From Cyclobacteriaceae bacterium (GTDB taxonomy: Bacteria; Bacteroidota; Bacteroidia; Cytophagales; Cyclobacteriaceae): 50,366 nucleotides of DNA. Shown piece after piece: positions 11,009 through 19,816 of the stretch. The notes below the pieces were generated by a model. It was not told the origin of the DNA and did no database searches. It worked only from the letters and a program-made list of their open reading frames with translations. Within the stretch, counting starts at the first letter, position 1, and every line of letters starts with the position of its first letter. Position numbers and translations under genes: made by a program. The stretch covers positions 1 to 50,366 of the forward strand of contig JAGQYK010000017.1 of assembly GCA_020436125.1 (NCBI GenBank), written 5' to 3'.

Positions 11009-12079
11009 ATGTCTCAGTCTCAGCCATTACCTCCTTTTAGCTGTACCTTTTCTCCCACTGCCCCAGAGATTCTTCACGGACTTGGGGCAACCATTGCCAT
11101 TTCCACTTATCAGGCGGGCAAAGTTATTTTCATCAGCGCCAAAGACAATGAGCATTTGGTGCAATTGCCACGCAACTTTGAAAAACCCATGGGTATAGCG
11201 ATTCAGGAAGATAAGTTAGCCATTGCTACGAGTGATTCAGTGATGGTATTGCGTAATGCACCACGCATGGCACCTAACTATCCAAAGCTTCCCAAAACCT
11301 ATGATGCATTGTATCTTCCGCGCATACAGTACTTTACAGGGGAAAATGATATTCACGACCTGCATTGGGCGGGCGATCAACTTTGGGCGGTTAATACAAG
11401 GTTTTCGTGTCTCGCCACCCTTGATGACCAATATAGTTTTACGCCACAATGGACACCCCATTTTATAACCAAATCAGAACCCACCGATCAGTGCCATCTC
11501 AACGGTGTTGCTTTTGAAAACAATACACCAAAATATGTAACCGCTTTAGGTGCTACGAATAAAGCTGGTGGCTGGCGCGAAAACAAAGCCAATGGAGGTA
11601 TTATTATGGACGTTGATAGCAATTCGATTCTAATGAAAGACCTACCTATGCCGCACTCCCCCCGTATCATTGATGGCCATTTATATTGGTTGCACTCCGC
11701 CACTGGAGATGTGGTGCGTATGACTGCACCTGGAAAATATGAAATAGTGAAATCATTGGATGGTTTTGTAAGAGGTATGGATCGGATTGGCGATTATCTT
11801 TTTATAGGACTTTCCAAACTAAGAGAAACATCGCAGGCATTTCAAAACCTGCCCATCTCCAAAAAATCCATTTATGCCGGAGTGGTTATCCTGTACATTC
11901 CCAAAATGAGTGTAGCTGGTTATATTAAATATGAAAATAACGTAGATGAAATTTACGATGTGCGGATATTGCCCAGCATGAAGAGGCCAGGATTGTTAAG
12001 TGCTGACAAATCCAGTAAAGTAATGGCCATCACCACACCTTCTACCGATTACTGGGGTGTAGCAGAAAAAGAAAAGTAA
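11009..12079 (+). CDS. TIGR03032-family (DUF4915-like) protein
   Basis: A 356-residue protein with no signal peptide. It has the features I associate with TIGR03032: STYQAGKVIFIS near the N-terminus, FEKPMGIAI, NDIHDLHWAGDQLWAVNTRFSCL, CHLNGVA, NKAGGWRENKANGGIIMD, LPMPHSPR and GLSKLRE. These alternating short strand motifs suggest a beta-propeller. I know of no defined reaction for the family. It is the first gene of a tight operon: its stop codon is one base before the start of the P450 gene, which in turn is three bases before an acyl carrier protein. This suggests a role with an ACP-bound substrate or product, for example as a binding scaffold (inference). Family call firm, function unknown. 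Confidence 0.8.
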   Translation: MSQSQPLPPFSCTFSPTAPEILHGLGATIAISTYQAGKVIFISAKDNEHLVQLPRNFEKPMGIAIQEDKLAIATSDSVMVLRNAPRMAPNYPKLPKTYDALYLPRIQYFTGENDIHDLHWAGDQLWAVNTRFSCLATLDDQYSFTPQWTPHFITKSEPTDQCHLNGVAFENNTPKYVTALGATNKAGGWRENKANGGIIMDVDSNSILMKDLPMPHSPRIIDGHLYWLHSATGDVVRMTAPGKYEIVKSLDGFVRGMDRIGDYLFIGLSKLRETSQAFQNLPISKKSIYAGVVILYIPKMSVAGYIKYENNVDEIYDVRILPSMKRPGLLSADKSSKVMAITTPSTDYWGVAEKEK

Positions 12080-12080
12080 C

Positions 12081-13265
12081 ATGGAGTCACCATGGAAACC
12101 ATTTCTGCGGGAGAACATGCTCGACCCCTATCCCATGTATAAGGAGTTGCGCGAAAACGATCCTATCCACCAATCAAGAACAGGGGAATGGGTAATCACC
12201 CGATACGAAGACGCCAAAGCGATTCTCAAAGATGATCGGTTCATTGTCGGCAACAGGGCCGAGTGGTTGTCCAAAGCTGCTACACAGCATATGGACAAGT
12301 GGGAATCATTTGCTGTAATAATAGACGCACTCAGATCCTTTCTTGTTTTCAAAAATCCTCCAGACCATGCCCTGCTTCGCAAATTTATTATGCAGGCCTG
12401 GAACAGCAGAGAGGTAGACCAAATCATCAATGAAAATATAGAAAAGCTGTTTTCTACTATTGATCCTTCCCATTTTGATGTGGTCTCCCAATTAGCCACA
12501 CCCCTTCCCGCCATGACGATGGCCAGGATCTTCGGACTCCCCACTTCCGACTATCAATACCTGGAAGACTTATCACATAAAATGATTCAGTCATTGGATC
12601 TTTATTTGACTTTCCGTCAGATCAAAAAAATGGAAGACGCTACCAAAGCGTTTATCGCCTACTTTGAAAAGCATGCTGCCATTAAACTTGCAAAACCTGA
12701 TGATGGTCTTCTGAGCAGATTAATACAACTTAATAAGGAATCCAAAACGATTCATCATCATGAGTTGATCGCCAACTGCTTCTTTTTATTCATCTCCGGG
12801 GAAGAAACTACTGCCGGACTGATTGAATTGGGTTTGTATCATTTAATTACCAACAATAAACTCAATCCAGGTATACAGGATACTGCAAACACCGCTATTG
12901 AGGAAATTCTCAGATACGATTCACCGCTACAAATTGTAGTGAGAATAGCCTCGGAAGATGTTGAACTGGGAAAGCAGAAGATAGTTGCAGGAAGCGCGGT
13001 AACGATATGCTTGGGTGCAGCCAATCGTGATCCTGAAAAGTTTCAGCAACCGGATGAATTACTCCTTTCTCGCACACCTAATCACCATCTCTCCTTTGGC
13101 TCAGGAGTACACCGATGCCTGGGTGACTGGCTGGCTAAGAAGGAATTTGAATTATTACTTAACTATCTTGGAAGGTATGACAGTTTTAAGATAGCTAAAG
13201 AACCCGTTTGGAAAGAGAATATGAACATGCGAAGTTTTCAATCCTTCGCTATATCTTGCGAATAA
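12081..13265 (+). CDS. Cytochrome P450
   Basis: A 394-residue soluble class-I type P450 without a membrane anchor. Key motifs: I-helix oxygen-activation segment SGEETTAG (E242-T243-T244), ExxR at E275-R278 (EILR), and heme loop FGSGVHRCLGDWLAKKEF with the proximal thiolate at C346. The length matches the bacterial CYP average. A ferredoxin and ferredoxin reductase are not nearby, so electrons must come from elsewhere in the genome. The immediately following gene is a lone acyl carrier protein. Known P450s such as BioI and several NRPS tailoring enzymes act on carrier-protein-bound substrates, so this one may too (inference). Substrate unknown. Confidence 0.95.
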   Translation: MESPWKPFLRENMLDPYPMYKELRENDPIHQSRTGEWVITRYEDAKAILKDDRFIVGNRAEWLSKAATQHMDKWESFAVIIDALRSFLVFKNPPDHALLRKFIMQAWNSREVDQIINENIEKLFSTIDPSHFDVVSQLATPLPAMTMARIFGLPTSDYQYLEDLSHKMIQSLDLYLTFRQIKKMEDATKAFIAYFEKHAAIKLAKPDDGLLSRLIQLNKESKTIHHHELIANCFFLFISGEETTAGLIELGLYHLITNNKLNPGIQDTANTAIEEILRYDSPLQIVVRIASEDVELGKQKIVAGSAVTICLGAANRDPEKFQQPDELLLSRTPNHHLSFGSGVHRCLGDWLAKKEFELLLNYLGRYDSFKIAKEPVWKENMNMRSFQSFAISCE

Positions 13266-13268
13266 CAT

Positions 13269-13505
13269 ATGTCTGATATCAGTCATTTTATACAAGTAAA
13301 AGTAGCCGATACTTTGGGAGTAAAACCAGATGAGGTTAACCCCGATGAGGAGTTTATGTCCTTGGGACTGGACTCCATGCATGCCATATTCTTAATTGAC
13401 GAAATAGAAAAGGAATACAATGTTGAAATTAACCCTCACTCCTTTTGGGAGTTTCCAACAATCAATTCGTTTGCTGGCAATTTAAAAAAGAAGCTGACTA
13501 AATAA
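13269..13505 (+). CDS. Free-standing acyl carrier protein
   Basis: A 78-residue acyl/peptidyl carrier protein with the phosphopantetheine attachment motif LGLDSMHA (Ser36) and a helix-III ending of the WEFPTI type, more typical of polyketide/NRPS carriers than of fatty-acid AcpP. It starts three bases after the P450 stop, so co-translation is likely. No adenylation, ketosynthase or phosphopantetheinyl transferase gene is in the window, so loading must be done elsewhere. The last 8 bases overlap the 3' end of the convergent GNAT-like gene. Its position makes it the probable tether for the P450 substrate. Confidence 0.93.
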   Translation: MSDISHFIQVKVADTLGVKPDEVNPDEEFMSLGLDSMHAIFLIDEIEKEYNVEINPHSFWEFPTINSFAGNLKKKLTK

Positions 13506-14001
13506 GGGCGCCCTTAAAGTAATAGACCCTGATGGGTTGGCCTTTGGTGTTGAACCCAATGAAATACATTTTGTAGGCGCGCCACACCGCAGCATTGTTC
13601 ACCTTATTATTGTATAACCCCGCGTTTTCTATCACTGTAAATACCCCGATTGGATTATCTGCATCTTTCTGACCTGCCGCCTCCAATGCATCCAGGGATT
13701 GTTGAGTAAGGTGGTAATCAAATCCAATGACCCTAAAGTTGGGATCAATAAAACATCGGTACTGGTACAACCAGTTGTTGTTCAATAATTTCACTTTGGT
13801 CTTCGCTCCAGTACTGGTAGCAATCACTTTGTTATTGTCATCATAGGCAACCATTACTAGTTCACTTGCTCGTTGTTGAAGTACCTCTTCTTTGAGAATC
13901 ACCTTATGCTTTTTCCAATAAGTTATAGCGGCTTGCTCTACCTCTTTCCTGGATGCCAGCTCCAGCACGTTAACCAGCCTGATGTCACCCACCCCTTTCA
14001 T
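13498..14001 (-). CDS. GNAT-like acyltransferase family protein, copy 2
   Basis: A 167-residue protein resembling GNAT-fold N-acyltransferases: a central VIATSTGAKTKV strand, then QYRCFIDPNFRVIGFDYHL where the acyl-CoA-binding turn would be, and a C-terminal IRVYYFKGALI. It is clearly paralogous to the gene just upstream (shared VYYFKGA terminus, FxVIENxxL segment and overall spacing), and the two overlap by four bases (ATGA). The CoA-loop residues are less canonical than in copy 1, so its activity is less certain. It runs tail-to-tail with the acyl carrier protein gene. GNAT enzymes can use acyl-CoA or, as in LuxI and FeeM, acyl-ACP; the use of ACP here is speculation from position only. Confidence 0.6.
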   Translation of the reverse strand: MKGVGDIRLVNVLELASRKEVEQAAITYWKKHKVILKEEVLQQRASELVMVAYDDNNKVIATSTGAKTKVKLLNNNWLYQYRCFIDPNFRVIGFDYHLTQQSLDALEAAGQKDADNPIGVFTVIENAGLYNNKVNNAAVWRAYKMYFIGFNTKGQPIRVYYFKGALI

Positions 14002-14495
14002 ATCGTGGCTCCTTTAAAATAATACACACGAATATGGTGCCCTTTACTGGAGTTCCCAGCATAAATCATTTTAGACGCAGGCCAGATGGCTTCCCTTTTG
14101 TTTTTCTTAAGCAATTCGTTCTCTACTAAAGTAATCATACCGATAGGTGGATCAGGAAGGTCTTCCTGATGAATCGATTCCAGAAAGTCGCGGGACCTGA
14201 CCAATAAGTCGGTTGCTAATTTTTGACTTCTATACTCAGGGAGCACCATAAGGCGAATGGAATACATGAAATTTCTAAACTGCTTGATATACACCTTAAA
14301 AGCAGTTGAGACACCAATCACCTGCTCATATTCATTCTTCACTACCAACACGATTTGGTTGGCGCGCTCTTCCGCTTTTTCTTCTTCAAGCCCAGGGTTA
14401 TGTTGCCTCCACATGGTGATCACCTCTTTCTTTAGTTCTCCCAGATCCTTCCTCCAAAGGTTTTCGTAGGATATATTTTTAGTAGTGGAATTCAT
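13998..14495 (-). CDS. GNAT-like acyltransferase family protein, copy 1
   Basis: A 165-residue protein with a GNAT-like core: VIGVSTAFKVYIKQFRNFMYSIRLMVLPEYRSQKLATDLLVRS, where RSQKLA sits at the acyl-CoA pyrophosphate-binding turn and the preceding strand ends in VLPEYR. The C-terminus IRVYYFKGATI is shared with the following gene, its tandem duplicate. ATG at 14495 is the only sensible start. The divergent gene at 14673 is a T9SS cargo protein, with a 177-base intergenic region between them. Substrate unknown. Confidence 0.65.
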   Translation of the reverse strand: MNSTTKNISYENLWRKDLGELKKEVITMWRQHNPGLEEEKAEERANQIVLVVKNEYEQVIGVSTAFKVYIKQFRNFMYSIRLMVLPEYRSQKLATDLLVRSRDFLESIHQEDLPDPPIGMITLVENELLKKNKREAIWPASKMIYAGNSSKGHHIRVYYFKGATI

Positions 14496-14672
14496 AAAGG
14501 CGAAAGAGATGTTAATATCTGATTATCAATCAATTACAAAATGAAAGCCCGTAATTTAAATCACAAGTTATTAAATGAATTACCAAGCAAGACGGGTAAA
14601 GATATCTTAGGGAAAATTCACACAACGAAAGGTAATATTTTATATCTTTAGTCTCAAAGTACCATCTCTATT

Positions 14673-17600
14673 ATGGGGTTTAAAGAAGATTTCAGCAGTA
14701 TTCTTGAAAAAAAACGTGCCCAGCTTGAGTTGATTGCTACCCGCATCAATAAGAGCAAGAAGTCTGGAACCTTCTATCGCTACAGCCCCCAAAAAAGGAA
14801 TTCTCTGCTATTCAAGTTTAAAAAACTCACCCGAAAGGTGGATCAGTTGAGGTGGCAAATGAAACTGGCCGCAGTGGGAGGAACGATTGCTGCACTCGGC
14901 AATACCCAAGATGCATTGGCACAAGCACCTATAGGACCTTTTGTCAACCAAGGCCGCGCTTCCAATCCTTTAAGATATCCCTTACAAGGAAACCGATTGA
15001 GGCCTGCCATTATAGACCTTGACAATGACGGGGACTATGATATTGTTGTTGGTGGTGACATTCAAGGTGGTAGCCAGTATGACATGAAGGTGTATGAAAA
15101 TGTGGGCACCAATACCAACCCCAAGTTCAATGACTATGACCTGGTAGATACAGATTTAAATACACTTTACTTAACAGGGCAAGGATCACCTTCATTTGCT
15201 GATCTTAACGGAGACGGCCTCATGGATCTGATTGTGGGTGTAACAGGAAGTGTTGATCGTATCCAATATTTTGTTAACAATGGAGGCACCCAATTAGGTG
15301 AAGGAGCTGGCCGAATTACCTTTACTGATCAATCAGATGCCCCTTGGGATAATGTTGCCAAAACCGGCAACCCGTTCTATGGTATCAATTCTAATTTACC
15401 TGGTTCTGATCCTGTTCCCTTCCTAATCGATTTTGATGGTGATGGCGACATGGACGTTTTCATTGGTCATGATTATGACCAGATTGATGCGGGTGTAACC
15501 AGCGTACACTATTATGAAAATGATGGAAACAGTAACTTTTCGCTAACATCCTTTACCACATCCCCTATTATTGACAATGGTTTTTCCAATTACAGTGCCA
15601 CTCCTGTTTTCGCAGATATAGATCAGGATGGCAACCTGGATTTTATCATGGGCAGACAATATGGCGATGTTCGCTTTTTTAAGGGAAATGGTACCAGTTT
15701 CACCGAACAAGCCGGCTCCTGGGATCCCGTAGCCAAAACCGGTAATCCCTTTGATGGCATTGATTTTGGTTACCAATCTGCTCCAGCTTTTGCCGATCTT
15801 GACAATGATGGAGACTTAGACATGGTTTTTGGAGCCACTTTCAGCAGCTATAAATACAAGGTAGGTGACAATGATGGGCTTAATTACTTCATCAATCAGG
15901 GAAATGCAGTTTTTGAACAGCAACTTAAATTAGATAACCCATTCAATGGCATTACCCTTTTTGACAACTCCACTGCATATTTTGCCGATATGGACGGGGA
16001 TGGAGATCTGGACGCACTGTTAGGTGGGAAATACGATGGGGCTCAATATTTCATCAATGAAAACAATGGCTTCGTTCGGGGAGAAGGCATTGATAATCCA
16101 TTTAATGATATCGACTTTAGTGGAGATCCCGTCAAGCCTGTACTTATTGATATCGATGGTGATGGCGACCTTGATTTGCTCAATGCCACCTACTTTGAGG
16201 ACATTCAATTTTTCCAAAACAATGAAGGCGTATATGAATTGCAAGAGGTTTCACCTTTTTCAGATATCAACCTGGACTTTGACTCTACTATTGACTTTGT
16301 AGACATTGATAATGACGGTGACTTTGATTTGTTTGTATTCGCTGATGATGGAACTGCTGCTTTTTACAGGAATACTGGAGATGCAGAGAATCCCGAATTT
16401 GAAGCGCCCACAGATCCAACAGAAAACCCCTTGGATGCCTCTTATATACCAGAATTAGGAACCCTGTTTCCATACAATTTATTAGCACGTTTCGTAGACG
16501 TTGACAATGACGGAGATTTTGATATTCTTTTAGGCGCTTATTATTATGTAGATAATTATACCCACGGAGATAACGTTTACTATATAGAGAATACAGGTTC
16601 TCCAGAAGCGCCAGTCTTTGTTTTACACAGTACTCCAATTATTTCCGACACGGACTATCGCCCCTATCCTGGTTTAGCAGATGCGGATGGTGATGGTGAT
16701 CTTGATATTTTCCTAGGTAATACATACGGCACTTTTAAATACTTTGTTAATAATAACCCGGCTGCTGTTCCCACCGTTTCAAGTAATGTGCTCAGCTACA
16801 CATTTGGTTCGGGAGCTCAAGTTTTAGACGCCAACCTCACTCTAGCTGATCAGGACAATGATAAAATCGTTCAAGCTACCGTGTCCATCCAAAGTTTTCA
16901 ACCTGGCGATGAGGTTTTGACTTTTACCCCTCAAGCCCCGGTGACAGGCAGTTTTAATACCACTACCGGAGTGCTCACCTTACAGGGAAATGCGCCTTTG
17001 GCTACCTATCAGTCCATATTGCGCACAGTGGCCTATGAATATACAGGTGCTGATCCTGGTGCACGAAAAGGAAGTGCTGGAAAAATCAAAGCATTGTCAA
17101 GAACCATTGCTTTTGCTGTAATTGATGCTGACAAAACTATTGGTCAATCTGCTTCCAGAACGGTGAATGTTGCCTCGCAACCGAAAAACCCACCAGTGAT
17201 CACAAGTAGCACTTTGAGAACAGTGATCAATGCCAACGCATCTGTTGATCTTAACACCATTATTTCCGATCCAGATGGAAATTTAGATCCGCTCTCATTC
17301 AAGGTTATTCCCAATGTTTCACCTACACCTTCCAGGGTAGGAAATGCTACCATTGCCAATGCTTTGTTGACCATTGATTATGTGGGTACCAACTTTGTAG
17401 GAACTGATTTTGTCACTATTGAAGCTTGTGATCTGGATGGACTTTGCGCCAATGCAGAATTGAGTATTGAGGTGGCAGGAAGTGTTATAGTGAGAAACGG
17501 AATGTCACCCAATGGTGACGGATTAAATGAATACTTCCAACTGGATAACATCACCACACTTGGTGCTGAGAATAAGGTAAGCATTTTTAACCGCTGGGGC

Positions 17601-17759
17601 GATAAGGTTTTTGAAGTCAATAATTACGACAACGCCAGCCGCAGGTTTGAAGGAAAGAGCGATGGTGGAAAAGAGCTTTCAAGTGGTGTATATTTTTATA
17701 AGATTGAATTTTTAAACGGACAACCTGAACTTACTGGGTACTTGACTATAAAGCGATAA
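14673..17759 (+). CDS. T9SS type B cargo: VCBS/FG-GAP repeat protein with extended N-terminus
   Basis: A 1028-residue secreted protein. Residues 1-62 are strongly basic and hydrophilic. A hydrophobic stretch (residues 64-84, ending DALAQA) looks like a signal peptide, so either the signal has an unusual N-extension or translation starts at the internal ATG at 14859. Residues about 90-700 contain at least nine FG-GAP/VCBS calcium motifs (DLDNDGDYD, DLNGDGLMD, DFDGDGDMD, DADGDGDLD), suggesting an integrin-alpha-like propeller. Cadherin-like modules follow, then the gliding-motility-associated C-terminal domain ([32 protein letters not shown]). The PorP/SprF gene starts two bases after the stop, a typical pairing for type B cargo. 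Confidence 0.92.
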   Translation: MGFKEDFSSILEKKRAQLELIATRINKSKKSGTFYRYSPQKRNSLLFKFKKLTRKVDQLRWQMKLAAVGGTIAALGNTQDALAQAPIGPFVNQGRASNPLRYPLQGNRLRPAIIDLDNDGDYDIVVGGDIQGGSQYDMKVYENVGTNTNPKFNDYDLVDTDLNTLYLTGQGSPSFADLNGDGLMDLIVGVTGSVDRIQYFVNNGGTQLGEGAGRITFTDQSDAPWDNVAKTGNPFYGINSNLPGSDPVPFLIDFDGDGDMDVFIGHDYDQIDAGVTSVHYYENDGNSNFSLTSFTTSPIIDNGFSNYSATPVFADIDQDGNLDFIMGRQYGDVRFFKGNGTSFTEQAGSWDPVAKTGNPFDGIDFGYQSAPAFADLDNDGDLDMVFGATFSSYKYKVGDNDGLNYFINQGNAVFEQQLKLDNPFNGITLFDNSTAYFADMDGDGDLDALLGGKYDGAQYFINENNGFVRGEGIDNPFNDIDFSGDPVKPVLIDIDGDGDLDLLNATYFEDIQFFQNNEGVYELQEVSPFSDINLDFDSTIDFVDIDNDGDFDLFVFADDGTAAFYRNTGDAENPEFEAPTDPTENPLDASYIPELGTLFPYNLLARFVDVDNDGDFDILLGAYYYVDNYTHGDNVYYIENTGSPEAPVFVLHSTPIISDTDYRPYPGLADADGDGDLDIFLGNTYGTFKYFVNNNPAAVPTVSSNVLSYTFGSGAQVLDANLTLADQDNDKIVQATVSIQSFQPGDEVLTFTPQAPVTGSFNTTTGVLTLQGNAPLATYQSILRTVAYEYTGADPGARKGSAGKIKALSRTIAFAVIDADKTIGQSASRTVNVASQPKNPPVITSSTLRTVINANASVDLNTIISDPDGNLDPLSFKVIPNVSPTPSRVGNATIANALLTIDYVGTNFVGTDFVTIEACDLDGLCANAELSIEVAGSVIVRNGMSPNGDGLNEYFQLDNITTLGAENKVSIFNRWGDKVFEVNNYDNASRRFEGKSDGGKELSSGVYFYKIEFLNGQPELTGYLTIKR

Positions 17760-17761
17760 GC

Positions 17762-18673
17762 ATGAAAAAAATTTTACTCGTCACCATTATCAACCTTGCT
17801 TTCTTAAGCTTAAGCTTTGCCCAGCAAGACCCACTGTACTCACAGTACATCAATAACCCAATGGTAATCAATCCCGCCTACGCAGGATTGAACAATAACC
17901 TGAATGCTTCGATTTCCTATCGTACCCAATGGGGCGGCTTTGAAGGTAACCCCACTACGGTCAATGCCAACGGACATATCTCATTGGTAGACAACCGTGT
18001 AGGAGCTGGGTTACTTATCGTACAGGACAAGATTGGAAACGCCACCAATACGGAGTTTCAGGTAGCTGGATCCTACAAATTGCAACTAGAGGACATGACC
18101 TTTAGTTTTGGTATGCAGGCAGGTTTGATCAACTTTCAAAGCAACTATAACCAGTTGAACCTGGCAGATCCAGGTGATCCAGCATTTACAGGCAATGAAA
18201 ACCTAAGTAAACCCAACATCGGAGCAGGTGTAGCCCTTAAAAGTGAAAGATTTTTCGTGGGTTTATCAGTACCCCGCCTTTTAAGCACCACCTTCAAAAG
18301 TAGCATGGGTGAGCAGTTTGATTTGTATAACCAGCATTACTATCTGTTTGGTGCCTATGTCTTCAACATGGGCACGCGTATCCGATTAAAGCCAGGAATA
18401 TTATTAAAATCAGTGAAGGGGTCTCCCCTATCGACCGACCTTAATTTCAACGTGAATATTGACCAGTTGTATACTGCAGGCGTGTTTACGCGGAACTTCA
18501 ACACGTATGGCATTCAATTGCAGGCGCTCCTTAAAGAGCAGTTCCGTCTTGGATATACTTTCGAAATTCCAACAGCAGCATCAGTAGGAACACAATTCAA
18601 CACCCATGAGATTATGCTGGGAATCAGAATGTCTGTACTTAATTTCCACGACCGATCCATCAGTAATTTCTAG
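17762..18673 (+). CDS. PorP/SprF-family type IX secretion system membrane protein
   Basis: A 303-residue outer-membrane protein with signal peptide MKKILLVTIINLAFLSLSFA and the family opening QQDPLYSQYINNPMVINPAYAG. The rest alternates amphipathic strands (for example GAGLLIVQDKIGNATNTEFQVAGSY), consistent with a beta-barrel. PorP/SprF proteins are T9SS components, and SprF-like copies next to type B cargo genes are thought to help export that cargo. It is two bases downstream of a type B cargo gene and probably co-transcribed with it. The genome likely has several paralogues, so this one may serve the neighbouring cargo. Confidence 0.95.
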   Translation: MKKILLVTIINLAFLSLSFAQQDPLYSQYINNPMVINPAYAGLNNNLNASISYRTQWGGFEGNPTTVNANGHISLVDNRVGAGLLIVQDKIGNATNTEFQVAGSYKLQLEDMTFSFGMQAGLINFQSNYNQLNLADPGDPAFTGNENLSKPNIGAGVALKSERFFVGLSVPRLLSTTFKSSMGEQFDLYNQHYYLFGAYVFNMGTRIRLKPGILLKSVKGSPLSTDLNFNVNIDQLYTAGVFTRNFNTYGIQLQALLKEQFRLGYTFEIPTAASVGTQFNTHEIMLGIRMSVLNFHDRSISNF

Positions 18674-18737
18674 TCTTTTTATCATTTAGTTACTCCTGGA
18701 AGAACCTTTTACCTTAATTGGTGTTTTTCCACTAGTT

Positions 18738-19148
18738 ATGAAGGTAGCGGTATCCCGTAAGGAACATTTTAATGCAGCCCACAGGCTTTACAATCCTGAT
18801 TGGACTGATGAAAAAAATGATCTGGTCTTTGGAAAGTGTAATAATCCCAATTTCCATGGCCACAATTATGAATTAATTGTAACGCTTATTGGTGAACCCG
18901 ACTCTAATACCGGATATGTGTTTGATATGAAGGTGCTAAGTGACCTCATTAAAGAACATATTCTTAAACAATTTGATCACAAGAATCTTAATCTAGATGT
19001 TGTCTATTTTAAGTCCATGAATCCTACAGCTGAAAACATAGCTATTGTGATTTGGAGAATCTTAAGACAGCAGATAGACGATAAATTTGACCTTAAAATC
19101 AAACTCTATGAGACAGAAAGAAATTTCGTTGAATATCCAGTCCATTAA
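18738..19148 (+). CDS. 6-pyruvoyltetrahydropterin synthase / QueD family protein
   Basis: A 136-residue enzyme of the PTPS fold acting on 7,8-dihydroneopterin triphosphate. Zinc ligands are H15, H40 and H42 (FHGHNYEL), with candidate catalytic C34, the D80-H81 pair and E126 (YETERNF). The spacing CNNPNFHGH leaves five residues between Cys and HGH, as in eukaryotic PTPS; classical QueD has CxxxHGH. The product may therefore be 6-pyruvoyltetrahydropterin (biopterin-type) rather than 6-carboxytetrahydropterin for queuosine. The gene overlaps folE, whose product supplies its substrate. No sepiapterin reductase or queC/queE is in the window, so the pathway assignment remains open. Confidence 0.88.
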   Translation: MKVAVSRKEHFNAAHRLYNPDWTDEKNDLVFGKCNNPNFHGHNYELIVTLIGEPDSNTGYVFDMKVLSDLIKEHILKQFDHKNLNLDVVYFKSMNPTAENIAIVIWRILRQQIDDKFDLKIKLYETERNFVEYPVH

Positions 19149-19797
19149 GCCTCTGGATGATGAATTTGATGACGATCACGTTCTGTCTTCATGGGAAACC
19201 CCTGTAAGGCCGGATGCCTTTGATCTGGATGACGACCAGAAAGTGGATAAAATTGAAAAGCATTTCAAAGAGATCATGACTATTCTGGGCCTTGATCTTA
19301 CGGATGACAGCTTAGCAGGTACACCACGAAGAGTGGCTAAAATGTATGTGAAAGAGGTTTTTAGCGGCTTGAATCCTAAAAACAGACCGCATGCGCGCTT
19401 GTTTGACAACAAGTACAACTACGATCAAATGTTGGTAGAAAAGGACATCACTTTTTATAGCCATTGTGAGCATCACTTTGTTCCTATTTATGGTAAAGCC
19501 CACGTGTCCTATTTTTCTACAGGCAAAGTGATAGGTTTGTCTAAAATCAACCGCATTGTACAATACTATGCTAAAAGACCACAAGTGCAGGAGCGTCTTA
19601 CCGTGCAGATTGGCAAGGAAATCGAACGCGCATTAAACACTCCACATGTTGGAGTCGTGATCGATGCCAACCACATGTGTGTGGCCTCAAGAGGCGTTGG
19701 AGACACCAATAGTAAAACGGGAACAGCATACTTCTCCGGAAAGTTCAAAGACGAGAACGTAAAGCGAGAATTCCTCAATTATATCAATAGTAAGTAA
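19108..19797 (+). CDS. folE: GTP cyclohydrolase I
   Basis: A 229-residue type I GTP cyclohydrolase making dihydroneopterin triphosphate for folate and other pterins. The zinc and active-site residues are in SHCEHHFVPIYG and in NHMCVASRGVGD; also present are GTPRRVAKMY and GLSKINRIVQYYAKRPQVQERLT. An in-frame TTG at 19087 would lengthen it by seven residues, but ATG at 19108 is preferred. Either way the start lies inside the upstream PTPS-like gene (41-base overlap), so the two are translationally coupled. The acidic 45-residue N-terminus before the conserved core is typical of Bacteroidota FolE. Confidence 0.95.
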   Translation: MRQKEISLNIQSIKPLDDEFDDDHVLSSWETPVRPDAFDLDDDQKVDKIEKHFKEIMTILGLDLTDDSLAGTPRRVAKMYVKEVFSGLNPKNRPHARLFDNKYNYDQMLVEKDITFYSHCEHHFVPIYGKAHVSYFSTGKVIGLSKINRIVQYYAKRPQVQERLTVQIGKEIERALNTPHVGVVIDANHMCVASRGVGDTNSKTGTAYFSGKFKDENVKREFLNYINSK

Positions 19798-19816
19798 AGT
19801 GTAAAAGCCAAAATTG

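Noticed and set aside
13498-14495. GNAT-like pair as acyl-homoserine-lactone synthases
   Set aside because: The characteristic LuxI residues are not visible; only a general GNAT-like core can be supported.
19087-19107. TTG start for folE at 19087
   Set aside because: An ATG seven codons later is a better start, and the conserved core is unaffected.
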